Assembly: GCF_964204645.1 (NCBI RefSeq)
Contig: NC_134026.1
Location: 11,250,450-11,314,449, forward strand
DNA length: 64,000 nt
Origin: Tubulanus polymorphus
Lineage: Eukaryota > Nemertea > Palaeonemertea > Tubulaniformes > Tubulanidae
Direction of reading: 5' to 3'
This document shows, in pieces, positions 11,351 through 23,684 of the stretch (positions within the stretch are counted from its first letter, which is position 1; each line of letters starts with the position of its first letter). Both the position numbers and the translations under genes were made by a program. The notes below the pieces were generated by a model that saw only the letters and a list, made by a program, of their open reading frames with translations, ran no database searches and was not told where the DNA came from.

Positions 11351-14300
11351 AGAACCATATACATGTACAATCACTTAGATACCCACAAATCGTAAAAAAA
11401 CAAGAATTAACATCTTCCGCTACTTAGAGACTAATGCAAAGAATACAAGTGTGGCCCTGTGGACCTGTAGGGTCAGTTTTCCTCATCAAGGTGTCATCAG
11501 TCTTGTGCATATATGGTTCATACGTATAAGCAGATCTTAGGAACGAACATTGTTGGCTATGATATCATAATGGGGCTTCTAATTAATGACGCCAACTATC
11601 AATTATTGAAAGGACACATGTTCACGAAGTGACACTTATTTTTGCAATAATGCCCGAATTATCGAAATAAATATACTTCGCGAGATGAAGTAAACTTTTA
11701 AATTTGCGATATTAGGTAGTGGCAGCCACAGAATACCGTACCCATACTATAATGATTGCTGCAATCTGAAACATTGATTATAATGTCTACTTAGTCAATC
11801 TCAAGCTGGGCTCTTGAGACGAGTAATGAAATAAACGGGCTGGTGTGGATATTTGTCTTGTTCTACTGAATCGCCTATATACTGGAAACTTGAGATAGAC
11901 AAACTTATTTGAATAAGCCAACCGACAAATATTGACGATAAATGTGATATGAATTGATTAATAACGGGATGCTAGATGCAGCAATCATGTTGCTGTTCTG
12001 ATATTGACATAGATACCAGTACCAATGATGCTTGTATCTTCTGTCTTTCTGTCATTGACAACCCCAGAATGACCGACATATGGTGATCATATGATTCAAT
12101 TTAGTTACCACGCTATCGGGAAATAATTTTACCGTCGGCAACGCTGACAGCGAACGTTTCCAAGTTATGAAAAGGCCATGATAGATGGATGGAATAAGTA
12201 AGGCTCCCAATTTCTCGAAGGACTTCTGCGGGGTTTTTGTGGATTTGATGACCCGATGATTTGTGCTCTGATAAGATTCGGATATTGCTGGATAAAAGGT
12301 GCCGTTCCTCTTATAAAACATGTCCCAAATTGGTTCCTCTTCGTCAAATCAGTATCTGTGATTAAAGCAATTTAATAAGCAATGTTTGTGGTGTTTATCA
12401 ATTATATATGTGGCGTTTATCAATTATATATAAGACTATCTTCTCAACATGATGAAAAATTTACCTTAGTTTTAATCAACGCATTTATGGTTTTCTGAGG
12501 GTTTTATAAAGTGGACAATTTTCTTTCAAAACCACTGGCAAGGTACTTGTCATCCACATGAATTATCCGAATTAATGATTATTCTATGTTATTGAAATGC
12601 AAAAAAAAATATTCCTAGTTCCTAGAGTTAAAATCGGTTCATTTCCAATTTTCTAACCAAAACATTCAAACAGTGGAACTGGGTCTGGGCTTCTGGAATT
12701 TGGCCCTGCTCACTGATACGTGGAAGGGTTTCACATGAATTATCACTATCAAACGTAAACGTCCCAAAGTTAATTCATCAAGTCAAATGCGGTATTAATA
12801 TATTGTGACAATTATGATGATAAGGCCAATCAAACTGGAGGATCCATTTTTGGGACACTCTGTATGCGACCTAAGATAATGTACAATTTCTATTGAATTT
12901 TCCACCCAAGCCCTTCGACGATTGAAGATTGTGCATGCACTATCGTATTGTGCACAGCGAACTGCAGAGCATCTGCCATGTGATATTTTACTATCGACTG
13001 CGAATAGAGGCTCGCCAATACCCGATTGATATTTGAAATTTCATTAACGAGCCACGATTTATTCACTAGGCGATATCTAGGCAATATAAGATCGGTGATG
13101 AATGGTGTTGAAAAACCTTCTTGCCTAGAGCTACACGAGTAGTTACTGCAGCGCTACTTGTCGATAGGCAATAATGCGTAGTTAAAGACCAACTCCCTAA
13201 TATAAAAAAACAATGACTCAAATGCTAACTTCAATCATCACCGCATCAACTAATTTAAGTAGTAACAGGTAGAAAGACACATATTATCATATAAATAATA
13301 TTACATTTACATATATGTTGGCTAATGAAATGATATTATACATGCATATGAGATCTAATACATTATCAATGAAAGATGACTAATCCTAGTTAATCCTTCT
13401 ATTTTGATATATACCATAGACCCTGCTAATAACAATTAAGTGCTATTTCCATCAGGGTGATGTTCTCTGTTAATTTGATATCGTAATGATATACTAAATT
13501 TCGCGAAGAGCGTAATTTTTATTACTCGTGCACGTCGGTGCTTGGTTACGGTCAATGAATTTTCCATCACGCACAATTGGGTTTTAAAAATTAATAATGC
13601 GGCGTGCTGTACAAGACAATGTAGACAAGTGGGTTTAATAGCTTTCTTTTCCGTCATCGATCAGAAATAGGAAAATCAACACTATTCACTCTCGAACGCA
13701 ATAAGCAGTAAATCGACGAGCTTTTCAATCGTCATCACATCAAACTTACGTTAAACTGTATATGCATATGTATATCGATAAGCTTAGTCACCGAGGAAAG
13801 CGATTTCCTATTCATTTAACTCAAAAATATCGATCTAATAACACGTTTGATTTTACGTTGTAGACGTGATTCTTCCCGACGTTAAAAACTCTTTGTTTGT
13901 ATTTTTAGGATTTTAAATGCTTTGAAGAGTATTCAAGTGGTTTTACTATACCGTGATGTAAGTAAATAAAAGCCTATCTAAAAAGTAAATTTTGTGAAAA
14001 TTGGAGTATTGATTCCGGTCTCTTTCATGACATGTAGAAAGAAAATGTTTCTTTAGAAACAAGTTATCTATTTGCAATCCTTTCAATGTTAATTATTTCT
14101 CGAAGCCTACATTGATCGAAAAGTTTTGGCACGATCAGACTATTGTTAAAAGCGGGCGTGAAGATATCCATATCGGGTGTCACATTTAATAGAATTGTGA
14201 CAACAATTGTGACAACAGTATTGAAGGCATATCGCAATTTGTCGTGGGATGGTTTCATACTTTCGTGCATGGATACTCGAAATCAAAGCTAATCTCGATT

Positions 14301-15815
14301 GATGAAGCATTATTCATTCACCTGCCCATGTTGCCATGACAATTGCCTCAACTGCGCGCAACATGCACCGCGAGAAAACTTGCTAACAATATAATCAAGT
14401 TAACGCTTTAGCTTCTCCAGGGTGATAAATGCTTTTTTGTTGAAAAAAGTGTGTCAAGAAGGTAATTAAAATCCAAAATTATTCAATGTGGGGAACATTT
14501 GTATGGTTTCAAGATGGCGATTGGTTCTTGATTCGGGCGATTTCCTTGGCATTCGACCGACGGTCACAGATTTGGCGCAATGAAAATAAGTAAAATAAAC
14601 ATAGAAGAATTACAATTATAGGTGTAACCCTAAAACAGTCACTGGCACATTTTACTATTTTATTCATACTTCAAATGCTCTGAAAATTGATAAATCACGT
14701 TTTCACGTCGTCTTAGGGGAGTCCTCTCTATACTTGGATACAATTTCTTTACAACATGTATTTCTTTCCCGAGCCTATAACCGTCTGATCGAGGTCATAC
14801 TAGTGCATCCGTTGAGGCAATACTTGATAGGTAATCATCGTCTTTTTCTATTTCATTACACTCGATCATTCAGACAATGCAAAACCACGGGTATCCGACC
14901 ATCTTGCTGGAAACTAATTTGCACGCGAAACACGAAGTCGTTATATTTGACCTGTGTACGAAAAGAAATTAATATCGAACGGTTGGAGACCGGGGCTAAA
15001 CAGCAATAGACGAGCCCACTATATCAATAAGCACAACCAATACAGCAATAGTTGATTTGAGAAGTAGACAGCTGTCGTGTGATATAAATCATTCAGCAGC
15101 CCACACTGAGATTTGCAAGCTACATGTTCTAAGATATCCAGTGAAAGATCTTGAAGTGAAATGAAGACATTTTAGACGTTTCATTAGCAGTGGTGATAGA
15201 GTCGAAGTTGCAAGGTGCTATGGAAAATCAGAAATTTTTGGAGACACGAATTTGAGCACGGACGGACAACTGTAATTTTCAGATTTATTGATTGCGTTCA
15301 AACTTCGAGGATAATCTGAATCAATGGATAGGTTTAACGCTGGTTTATGAACACTGTATTCTAATTGCCAATTTTGTAGAATGCAACCTCTGTGAAGTAG
15401 ATTCGACTACTGGCTCGATTAGTCACGCAGTCTCTGACGCCTCTTTGCCTGCGGATGTCCGTTTAAAAAAACGTGTTGCTAGTGGGAGTAACGTGTGCAT
15501 ATTTTCATAGCGAGGTTTCTGAAACAGCCCACCAGCCACAATCTCCATCCTGAGTTTAATTTCCGGGAAATCGGAAGGAACGAAAATTGCAAATCTACGA
15601 ATACTGCCAGCCACGGCATCAAACATATAAGTCTTCTAGATTTAAGAAGTACGTCACCAGCCACCTTTATGAACCAGCTACAACGGAAAATGATTCTGTG
15701 AAAATGTCATTAAATTCTTAGCAATTGCCCAGTACGTGTCGCAAAAGATTTTGGCTTAAAACGATAGCAATTGCCATCGAAAGCAGCGTAATTCGAAATT
15801 TTATCAATAACGATT
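11351..15815. other. Long non-coding interval, no gene seen
   Basis: About 4.5 kb, AT-rich, with scattered short ORFs of no recognisable family and without consistent splice-site pairs noticed. A short duplicated phrase (GGTGTTTATCAATTATATAT) appears twice near 12391-12433. Confidence 0.4.
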
Positions 15816-15819
15816 TCTT

Positions 15820-15965
15820 TGTCTTAAGATAGGGATTGACCCAGTTATTTATTTGATTGGTGGACTTCGTTTGATTTTTTTTTGTTTTGGTGTTCCTTAC
15901 AAACCCACCACACCTGCCGGGAGCGAAGCAGGGGGTTTGATTTCGAAAATCGAAGTGCGAGAAGC
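15820..15965. repeat. Dispersed repeat with conserved CCTGCCGGGAGCGAA core, copy 1
   Basis: Aligns in the same orientation with 52625-52765: TCTTAAGATAGGGATTG, then TTATTTATTTGATTGG, a TTTGATTTTT stretch, and an almost invariant core CCCACCACACCTGCCGGGAG plus CGAAGCAGGGGGTTTGATTT. The core contains a CCTGC/GCAGG stem. A partial ORF on the minus strand across it is not a gene. Probably a short interspersed element, class unknown. Confidence 0.7.
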
Positions 15966-16815
15966 GCCGATAACCGAATACTCGGGAGGGAACCGGCTTG
16001 TGTAACTCTTCATCGATTAACTTATTGTTGCAATTGCTCTCATATTCTAACATACCCTTGATGTATTCTGGTAGAATAGAATAAAAAGGGCTATTTACAA
16101 ATTCCCCTGACAAAACATATCTATATAGACTTTAATGGCATGACACCGATGATGGCGCACTTAAGTCTACTAGTAATATTTCCCCGTAGACACGGCGACG
16201 GTACAGCGTTACTTTAGATGTTTCACATATGGAGCAGAGTGTTGAACGGTACACCATATTTTATACCGAATTATTCCGTATCAACAGAGCCCGTGGAAGA
16301 CCACAAATTGTCCGCGGAGTATTAGAAATTAGATTCAAATCTACCGGCGCGTAATAATTACCGCTTCGCAAAAAGCGCACAATCAACAATGCAGGCTTTT
16401 AGTGGATTTAGTTAATTCGGGCGTTATGGCATGTAATTGAAAATGTCATGTTCACGGTGGCATCCCCATGATACCAATACATTTCACGTATACATCTATT
16501 CAATAACATATAAGGGTTTTCAGCATGTTCGGTACTTATATTCTTAATATACAATAAAGAATCGACAAGTATTTCCTCTCAATAATTGTTTTCGCCGCAG
16601 CGCAAATTCGAAACTGATTCCGAAACCGAAAGTGTTGACTTTGCATGGTGGTGCCACCATTCGATTGAGCCCACGTTCTACAATAGGATCGCTCACCGGT
16701 CCCGTGATGCGTTTTATGTTATATGTAGTGTCAATCCGACAACACAATATGAGTTATAATTTTCTAATAATAATTATTGATTAATAATGATAATTAAGAA
16801 ATGCATGGCACAGTG
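15966..16815. other. Non-coding interval, no gene seen
   Basis: No supported gene or clear repeat; only short ORFs with no recognisable motif. Confidence 0.35.
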
Positions 16816-16817
16816 GC

Positions 16818-16862
16818 ACAGAAACCCCGTTATCGCTGCTTTGCAGCTATATTTATTATTTT
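16818..16862 (+). repeat. Copy of the GCTGCTTTGCAGC hairpin module
   Basis: GAAACCCCGTTATC followed by GCTGCTTTGCAGCTATATTT and an AT-rich ATTATT tail. One of about a dozen copies in the window. The GCTGC/GCAGC pair flanks a TTT loop. Confidence 0.8.
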
Positions 16863-17315
16863 TCTTATTTATTTTTTCATTACTTTGCTCGTGAGATATG
16901 CTCTCAAATTCGAATAGTAATGTGCAAATAAAATTCAAGCGATTCAAGAAAATGCTAAGATGCCACCAATATGAGTCGTCCACAGTGTCTAAACATCATT
17001 GAAGGCCTGTCGTGGGAGCCTTGTTATTACGTTATTGTTAATATTTTACCCATGAGTAGGATAGTGCAAAGGTTGTATCTATTTTTAAACCACCAATCTC
17101 TTTGACACTTAAACCACCAATCTCTTTGACAAGATAGGGACACACTAAACCCCATACCTACAGATAAGATTTTTGAATAATTTTGTTAGACGTTGGAACC
17201 GTTACAAACCTTTCGATGTAAATTTGTAAATTTGAATCAGATTTCGTATAGCACCTGTTCGATTTTTCATTTCAATGGTTTTATTTTGCATATCAAACCT
17301 ACCCACATGTTGCTG

Positions 17316-17356
17316 GGCAGAAAACCCTTTATCATTGCTTTGCAGCAATATTTTCA
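17316..17356 (+). repeat. Copy of the GCTGCTTTGCAGC hairpin module (variant)
   Basis: GGCAGAAAACCCTTTATC followed by ATTGCTTTGCAGCAATATTT. The stem has changed in a compensating way (ATTGC with GCAAT), so pairing is retained although the base is different. Confidence 0.75.
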
Positions 17357-17359
17357 AGT

Positions 17360-18290
17360 TGGTATCTCCAAGCTTTACGCCGATAGATTGAGCAACGAAA
17401 ATAATTTCATGATTCGAATGTATAATATTTCATACTATTGATAATACGTAAATGGGTTGAAGTGTTCGTAATGTGTTACACTAAGTGTGGAGAATATAGG
17501 GCGCCTTGAGGATCGAGAACGAGGATCGAGTGCTGGGGATCGGAGACCATTACAAGCGGTGGAGGAATTACCGAGAAGTGGCACACTAAAAACGAAGGGT
17601 ATAGAAGGGTTGCTGAATATCGGCCGAGTGACAACGTCTTCATGAGACTACCTATAGTTCAATCATAGGGTGGTTATGATAACCATTCAGGTTTTACACA
17701 GCATATGCTCAGAAGTTTCCAAACCCCACCTAGACTCAATCAATGTGTGGTAATTACTATTTAGATACAGGTGATGCCACTTGGAAACGAAGATGAATAG
17801 TTTAATATCAGGTTGTACTCAGTATCCGCTCATATTATCTTATCTCTATAACTCACCCTATGTCAGTCTCATTAGCAATCTCTCTATGATAATAATGACT
17901 GGTCGCTCTCTCGGTATAATTAATCACTCAAAGAGGAGCACCCTGCTCATCACTGTGGTAACAGCGTATCAATCCAGTATGTGATAGATGAATCTGATAC
18001 GGCCGTCTGCATCAATAACATTGGTCATATGGTAATATTAAAATATTGTGTAACTGTTGCTGCGTTATGAACAAAACAAAACTTCATAAAGACTGTCATA
18101 GGTACATCGTATCCGTTAATCTTTAACATTCGGGTTAACATAATGTATCCATGAGTCATACTGTTAACTACAAAGGGGATTATCAATTGACAATGAAGAA
18201 AAAGAAAAACTAGTGGTACAGGGACACCATGCCCATGGGGTCTGAAAAACTCGATAATCTGACAGTTTCAATATTCAACACCTCTTGGTG
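17360..18290. other. Non-coding interval, no gene seen
   Basis: About 0.9 kb with no recognisable gene. A short GGATCGAG phrase near 17500-17540 is repeated three times with variations. Confidence 0.35.
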
Positions 18291-18299
18291 AGCATATAC

Positions 18300-19505
18300 A
18301 TACATAGGTATACGGTAGAAATGTCCCGGGAAAAATGTCCCCGGAAAAAAGTCCCAGTCTATCCAGCGGCAGATCCAGGATTCCAAAGGCGTTTTTACAA
18401 GCATTCGATTTTTGCGATCGATTTCGTGAACGATTTGCTCCGATCGTGCGATCGAATCGAACGTTCGTAAAAATGACTATGGATTTGGCTGATCACATGA
18501 CATAAATATGGCGACGTTGAGAAAAAGTTGTATCGTTATGAACTACCCGGTACCGCCATCTTGGAAATCAAATCGCCAAATCGCTCGCCGAGCGAGTTGG
18601 TCGAATTCAAAAATCGATCGGAAAATCGTGTTCGTAAAAACGCCGATCGTGAAATCGATCGCAAAAATCGGTGCTCGTAAATGCGTTCCCACGATCGATC
18701 GCAAAAATCGGATGCTCGTAAAAACGCCTCGAAGAGGGGGTGCACACATCCAATTAGGGGCGTCTGGGAAAATTCTTAAAAACAAGACGCGCGGTGACGG
18801 TGATAGTCCGCGGTGACGGTGATAGTCCGGAACCAGTCCAGTCCATTCAAAACGACCAAACGCAATGAACACCGGCCAATGAAACGATATGAACGATGTA
18901 GGACTGCCGTAAAAAAGCGTTGGTAATTGTAAACGATGACATAAGCTTACGCATTTTCAGGGATTTTTCACATGCATGTCTTCCTTCTCACGAAAAGGTC
19001 AGTCCATAAAAATTAGCGAGGACTTTAGGGGGGTGCACGTGCCCCCTGTGCACCCCCTGGATCCGCCGCTGCTATCATTACTAACTTGGTAATGTACTTA
19101 ATTTCACATCATAATAACACCAGACAACAAACTTGGTAATACATTTTAACATTTGATTACAAATAATGCCTCTACTTTGATGTTATTATTTGTATTATAA
19201 ACATCTATGTAACATTTTTTTGAATTTGAAGTATCATGTAATGAGTTAACATGTTCTCCATAGGCAAAATTTATTAATGCCAAAATTTTAGGCCTATAAT
19301 TCTCGTGGTCACTCAATGAATTCTTCGTTTTTTATGGCTAGTGTGCAATTTAACAATTAACAAGTTTGTTCCCTGGTGTTATTTTGATGTGAAATGTACT
19401 AAATTAGCAATGATAGACTGAGTCATTTTTCTACCATATGGGACATTTTACCGGGGACATTTTTTCCTGGAACATTTTTTCCGGGGACATTTTTACCTAC
19501 ATTCA
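18300..19505. mobile_element. Foldback element with GGAAAAATGTCCCC-iterated ends
   Basis: The left arm runs inward from 18300 with GGTAGAAATGTCCC and repeated GGAAAAATGTCCCC units, then AGTCTATC, and after the nested insertion continues CATTACTAACTTGG to about 19135. The right arm (about 19365-19505) is its reverse complement, including CACATCAAAATAACACCAG and iterated GGGGACATTTTTTCC units. The centre is AT-rich and gene-free. The nested insertion at 18364-19071 interrupts the left arm only. Confidence 0.8.
18364..19071. mobile_element. Nested non-autonomous hAT-like element, 5-bp target duplication
   Basis: The ends are CAGCGGCAGATCCAGG (left) and CCTGGATCCGCCGCTG (right), inverted with one mismatch and of the type common in hAT transposons. 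CTATC occurs immediately outside both ends. The opposite arm of the host foldback preserves the uninterrupted site AGTCTATCATT, so the duplication is exactly 5 bp. hAT elements normally make 8 bp, but a 5-bp subgroup (hAT5) is known. The interior has GATCG-rich iterated units (18405-18470 inverted relative to 18600-18735) and no transposase. Confidence 0.8.
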
Positions 19506-20240
19506 CATACATTAATAACCTTGAAACATACCACAATCATAGAACACGTCGTAAGCTACAACTAAGCGATAGGATGCATTACAAGACATGCATTGTTTCC
19601 AATATACTACAATATCTAAATAAGAATACTATGTTTTTTACCGATTACCCCCCTGGCGAACGTATGCAGAAACCAATAACCATTAACTACATTAATAATA
19701 ATGAAGTGACTTTCAATATTATGAAAGTCCCTACAATCATAGAACATGCTATTGATTCTGATCATGAAATATGCATAGGTACCAATATCAAGATGTTTTA
19801 TGTAGGCCTAATTCGATATATTTTTTCAACTTTCCCAGGGGGTGACAGCGGGTAGTGGGAGATGTGTCCTGTGAGAGTGCTAATAATTATCGAATATAAG
19901 GTAAAACCTGTTAATATTTTCCTGAAAAAGAAATTCTCCAGATATGACCGATGATGAAACTAAGATGGCTGCTGGCGTAACATTCGAACAGAAATATCAA
20001 AGATTGCTGTGCAAAGTATACACAGCTCAAATATCAATATAATATTATGACAAACCAGAAAAAGAGCTAGAGGCATAAGAATTCAGACCTAAAATGACAT
20101 TTTGGGAACCAAAACGAGTATAAGACGGCCATCTTGCACCCGAGCGACTAAAAGTTTCTTGTGGTGACATTCCCTTGAGTATACTTGAGGATACGGAACC
20201 TCATGACGTTTTCAGCGTCTTCCGAATTTCCTATGAAAAT
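19506..20240. other. Non-coding interval, no gene seen
   Basis: The ORF at 19574-19855 has no recognisable motif. No further repeat structure identified. Confidence 0.35.
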
Positions 20241-20563
20241 AGTAATAATAATAATATGTGTCTTATATAGCGCTAAATCCAGCCAGGCGGCTCAGAGCGC
20301 TTTACATTTTTCGATATTATTACCCCGGCCAATTTTATACTCTAACATGTATCAGTCATCTCTCCCTGGGGAGAAGTAACACCGAGCTGCTAACAAACGC
20401 TCAGGAGTCATCTATCAGGCCAGGTACCCATTTACTCCTGGTTGGAGAGAGGCAATGAGGATAAGTGTCTTGCCCGAGGACACTACGGCAATGTACGGGG
20501 TTGGAACCCACGACCTGGCTTCCCAGAGTCGAACGCTCTAACCGCTCGCCCACACAGCTCCAC
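20241..20563 (-). mobile_element. tRNA-derived SINE
   Basis: On the minus strand the element begins near 20563 with a tRNA-like head: GGGCGAGCGGTTAGAGCG resembles a pol III A box region, and GTGGGTTCCAACCCC at about 20500-20516 resembles a B box (GGTTCGANNCC). The body carries GTGTCCTCGGGCAAGACAC, a small hairpin often seen in marine-animal SINEs. The 3' part reads GGCTGGATTTAGCGCTATAT and ends in an (ATT)n-like tail at 20241-20257. Such SINEs are transcribed from the internal promoter and moved by LINE machinery. The LINE partner is not identifiable here. Confidence 0.88.
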
Positions 20564-21735
20564 GAAAACTTCAAAATAATTTTTCGATGACCTCAAGTCG
20601 ACCATATTCATTACGATAGGTCCACTTGTTGAGCTACTGATGCGTGTTTGGCAGGTACAACCCAAATATCAACACCATACATTGTAGCATGTAAACCTCT
20701 GAAAATCTAGATTCTGTCCAGGAACGGACAAAATTTCGGAATAAATTTCTATCTGTTAAACTCTGATAATAATATAACAGTCTCTTTCTGCGCGTAGTTT
20801 CTATGGATGTACTGTGCTTCCTATTTTAAACTTGAAGTTACTTAAAGATAACACCGGTGGAAATAGCAATCATCAATCATGGCGCGCATACTGGCGCGAA
20901 TCTGAACGTTTGTGACGTCATTTCATAAATAAATAAAGAAGGAAGGCTCCGAGAATATCCAAATCACAGGTTACTGCGAATAACTGGGGTTCGACCATTC
21001 ACAAGTTAAAAATGTACTTCCTTGTTTGTGAAGTAAGTTTATTCATACTGTTATTAAAAGCAGTTCCTTTTAAACATTCTATAATAGTATAGTTTTGTTC
21101 GTGGATATCAATACTTCGAAAAATCAACAGCGGTTAATTTATTTACTGTACCGGTACGCGTTTTCATAATTGAATTGAATTGGTCCGGTCCAAAAGGCGG
21201 GTCAGAAAATGTCAGCGTCGGTGATAACTTGTTATCGTCGATATTAAACGGTCTAAAGTCAGTTTATACATCACATACATTACAAATTGGAGGTCCCTTG
21301 TACATGTACATCACATCGTGATGCAGCGGCGATGGTAATGTCATAGAAGAACAAAGTCAGTTGAAAATACCTACCCACTGCACCGATTGCTAGTCAGGGA
21401 CCAGTGACAGTCAGTAATGGGGAGTGATGGTACCGTTCGTAATTATGTTTTTATAATGGTTATTGGACGTCAATTTCATATGTGAATTGTGTAGTCCCCA
21501 TCTGATCACTTGACTTGTCAGACTGACTCCTCTACTAATAGTAACACTATAAGGCCTTCCCTCCTGCATTTACCCTATGGGCCAAATTTGTGCTTTAGGC
21601 CAAATTCGGTTTTCTTATCTAGTCGACTTTTTTTCGGAACTAATAATAACCGAATATGCGCTTAAACTGTCACTAGGGAATGGTAAAAACACCGTAGCTT
21701 CGTTCTTCTCGATGTTATTTCTCCCAAAACCTGGC
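20564..21735. other. Non-coding interval, no gene seen
   Basis: About 1.2 kb without supported genes. TATTACCGAATATGCG-like and GGCCAAATT phrases near 21590-21610 are short direct repeats only. Confidence 0.35.
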
Positions 21736-21739
21736 ACAT

Positions 21740-21945
21740 TAGAACTTTGCGCGTAGTAGCACATGCGCGTATTAGCACATGTGGGTCAACATATCCATTT
21801 TGTGAGTTGAACCCTAGGTGGCAATCTTTCAAAAAAATGGAATGTAACGAACTGATTTCGGGTGAAATCTTTGCTCGCATCCCTGAACGACATTCTATCC
21901 AGAAAGGCAGAAACCCGTTATCGCTGCTTGCAGCTATATTTTCTT
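21740..21945 (+). repeat. Truncated copy of the 23.7/37.2-kb repeat end with hairpin module
   Basis: 21855-21942 aligns with the end of the large repeat: TGAAATCTTTGCTCGCATCCC, then AGGCAGAAACCCGTTATCGC and CTTGCAGCTATATT. Weaker similarity continues upstream to about 21740. The stem loop has lost one or two T bases (GCTGCTTGCAGC). Confidence 0.7.
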
Positions 21946-23684
21946 TTGTCTTTTCAATAATGAATTTTGAATGAATGTGTCCTACGTTATAAATATTGGG
22001 GCTTGGGAAGACTGGTAACGGGTTAATTCAATTCAGTTGTTGATAAATTGAAATCCAAAATAACTGTATTGACCCATAATATTATATCATACAATTTCAA
22101 TAGAATGAGGCAATAAGTTATTTTTCTTCTGCTCAATGCTTCAATTGAATTTCAAGCTAGTTTTCTTGTTGAATAAACCTTTTAAGTCTAGGGTAATGAT
22201 GCATAGGTATTTGCGATGAAATGTGGAATTTATGTCCTATCGATTCATCACGGATATTGTGATTTTAGTGGTTCATAACGCATTTAAATGCTGCATTTGC
22301 TTGAACTCTGAAACGCCTTTTCTCCAGTTTTACTCTGTCACTCCGTTACCAAGGAGACATATTCATATTAAACATACCGAGCATTCATATTCGTTTTTAT
22401 ATACAAATTTTAGCTTTTCGTCCAGCAAGGCAAGATGGTATGTTTTCGATAGTTATCTTAAAGCTTTGGTCCATCAATTGACAAAGGGGTGCTATACTGC
22501 GATCAATACTGCAATCAACAAGCAAAGCGCCTGGACGCAGTGAAGGGTAGCATTAGCCAATAACTTCAAATAAATAAGAGCTTCTATTAGTTTCCCAGGA
22601 TTTTTAAGTCTTTATGTGTTTTGTTTTCCCAATTTCGATTAGGATAGCACAACTAAAAACGGGTTTACCGTAGAATATCCTCAAAATACCAAACGGTCCG
22701 ACGATGATCAATATTGGTGCTGCAATTTTAATGTTTGCATTTTTTGAAGGTAAATGTTAGTTCAATGGAAAATTACGATAACTAAGTAAATAGGAACTAG
22801 TACGGAGCTATTGCATGCAGAATACGATGATGACAAGTTCCTTCCGTTTACATGAAACCTCGAGAATCCGTTGGTTCCCCAGTACGTTTAATTGAATACG
22901 TAATACATCTAGAAAATAATGTTGACTCACAGTATAAACGCTTTTTGAGGAAATCCTACAACAAAGAAACGTTTCAATCTAAATATACAGAAAATTATAT
23001 ATTCATTCGGAATATATATTTAGGGTTTCTGCTGCTTCGCAGAAACCTCGTGTTAATTCTCGTGATTATTACCTTTTCACCTTCCAGGCATATTTTTTTC
23101 ATCAAATGTATCTCCTCTCCGATTCGACTACTACTAACAGCTTATAAACGTAATTTTCAATTCTGACAGAAATATAACTCAGCGTCTGACCATTTAAATT
23201 TGCGTGTAGTAATTTATTATGAATTAATCCCGTGTAATTACCGGGTCTTAACAGCGACAAGAATAACGCAAAGCATTGTTATCCATCGACAAAAGTACAT
23301 CACGAAAAGCCTACAAATTACCGGACGACCTCGAGCGACAAACTCAACCGTTAAATCACGGATTCAGACTTACAATTAGTCCGGATTCGTCATTTACCGC
23401 GAACAATATACAGCCGATATGCAACAAGTGTCTTATTAATGAAATAACATGTCAGATGGTTGAAATCATTTTCGGCTAGAATTAAATTTGTCGCAAATGT
23501 ATGGCAAGTTTTTGGACTTTAATGGACTATGATCCCTACAATGAGTCAATTGATTAATTCCATTCGTAAATCAATTTACGTTGGCTACATTTCCTGAAGA
23601 TTTCTGGCTAAAAATCAACGTAATATGGACAAAATGGTAGGGATTTTCATATGGAATTTTACTTCCGCGTTCACTTGACGACTC
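21946..23684. other. Non-coding interval with one small hairpin element
   Basis: No supported gene. At 23022-23048 the phrase AGGGTTTCTGCTGCTTCGCA plus GAAACCT forms a tight hairpin and is a member of the AGGGTTTTCTG...CAGAAAACCCT family seen again at 33.8 and 44.97 kb. Confidence 0.45.
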
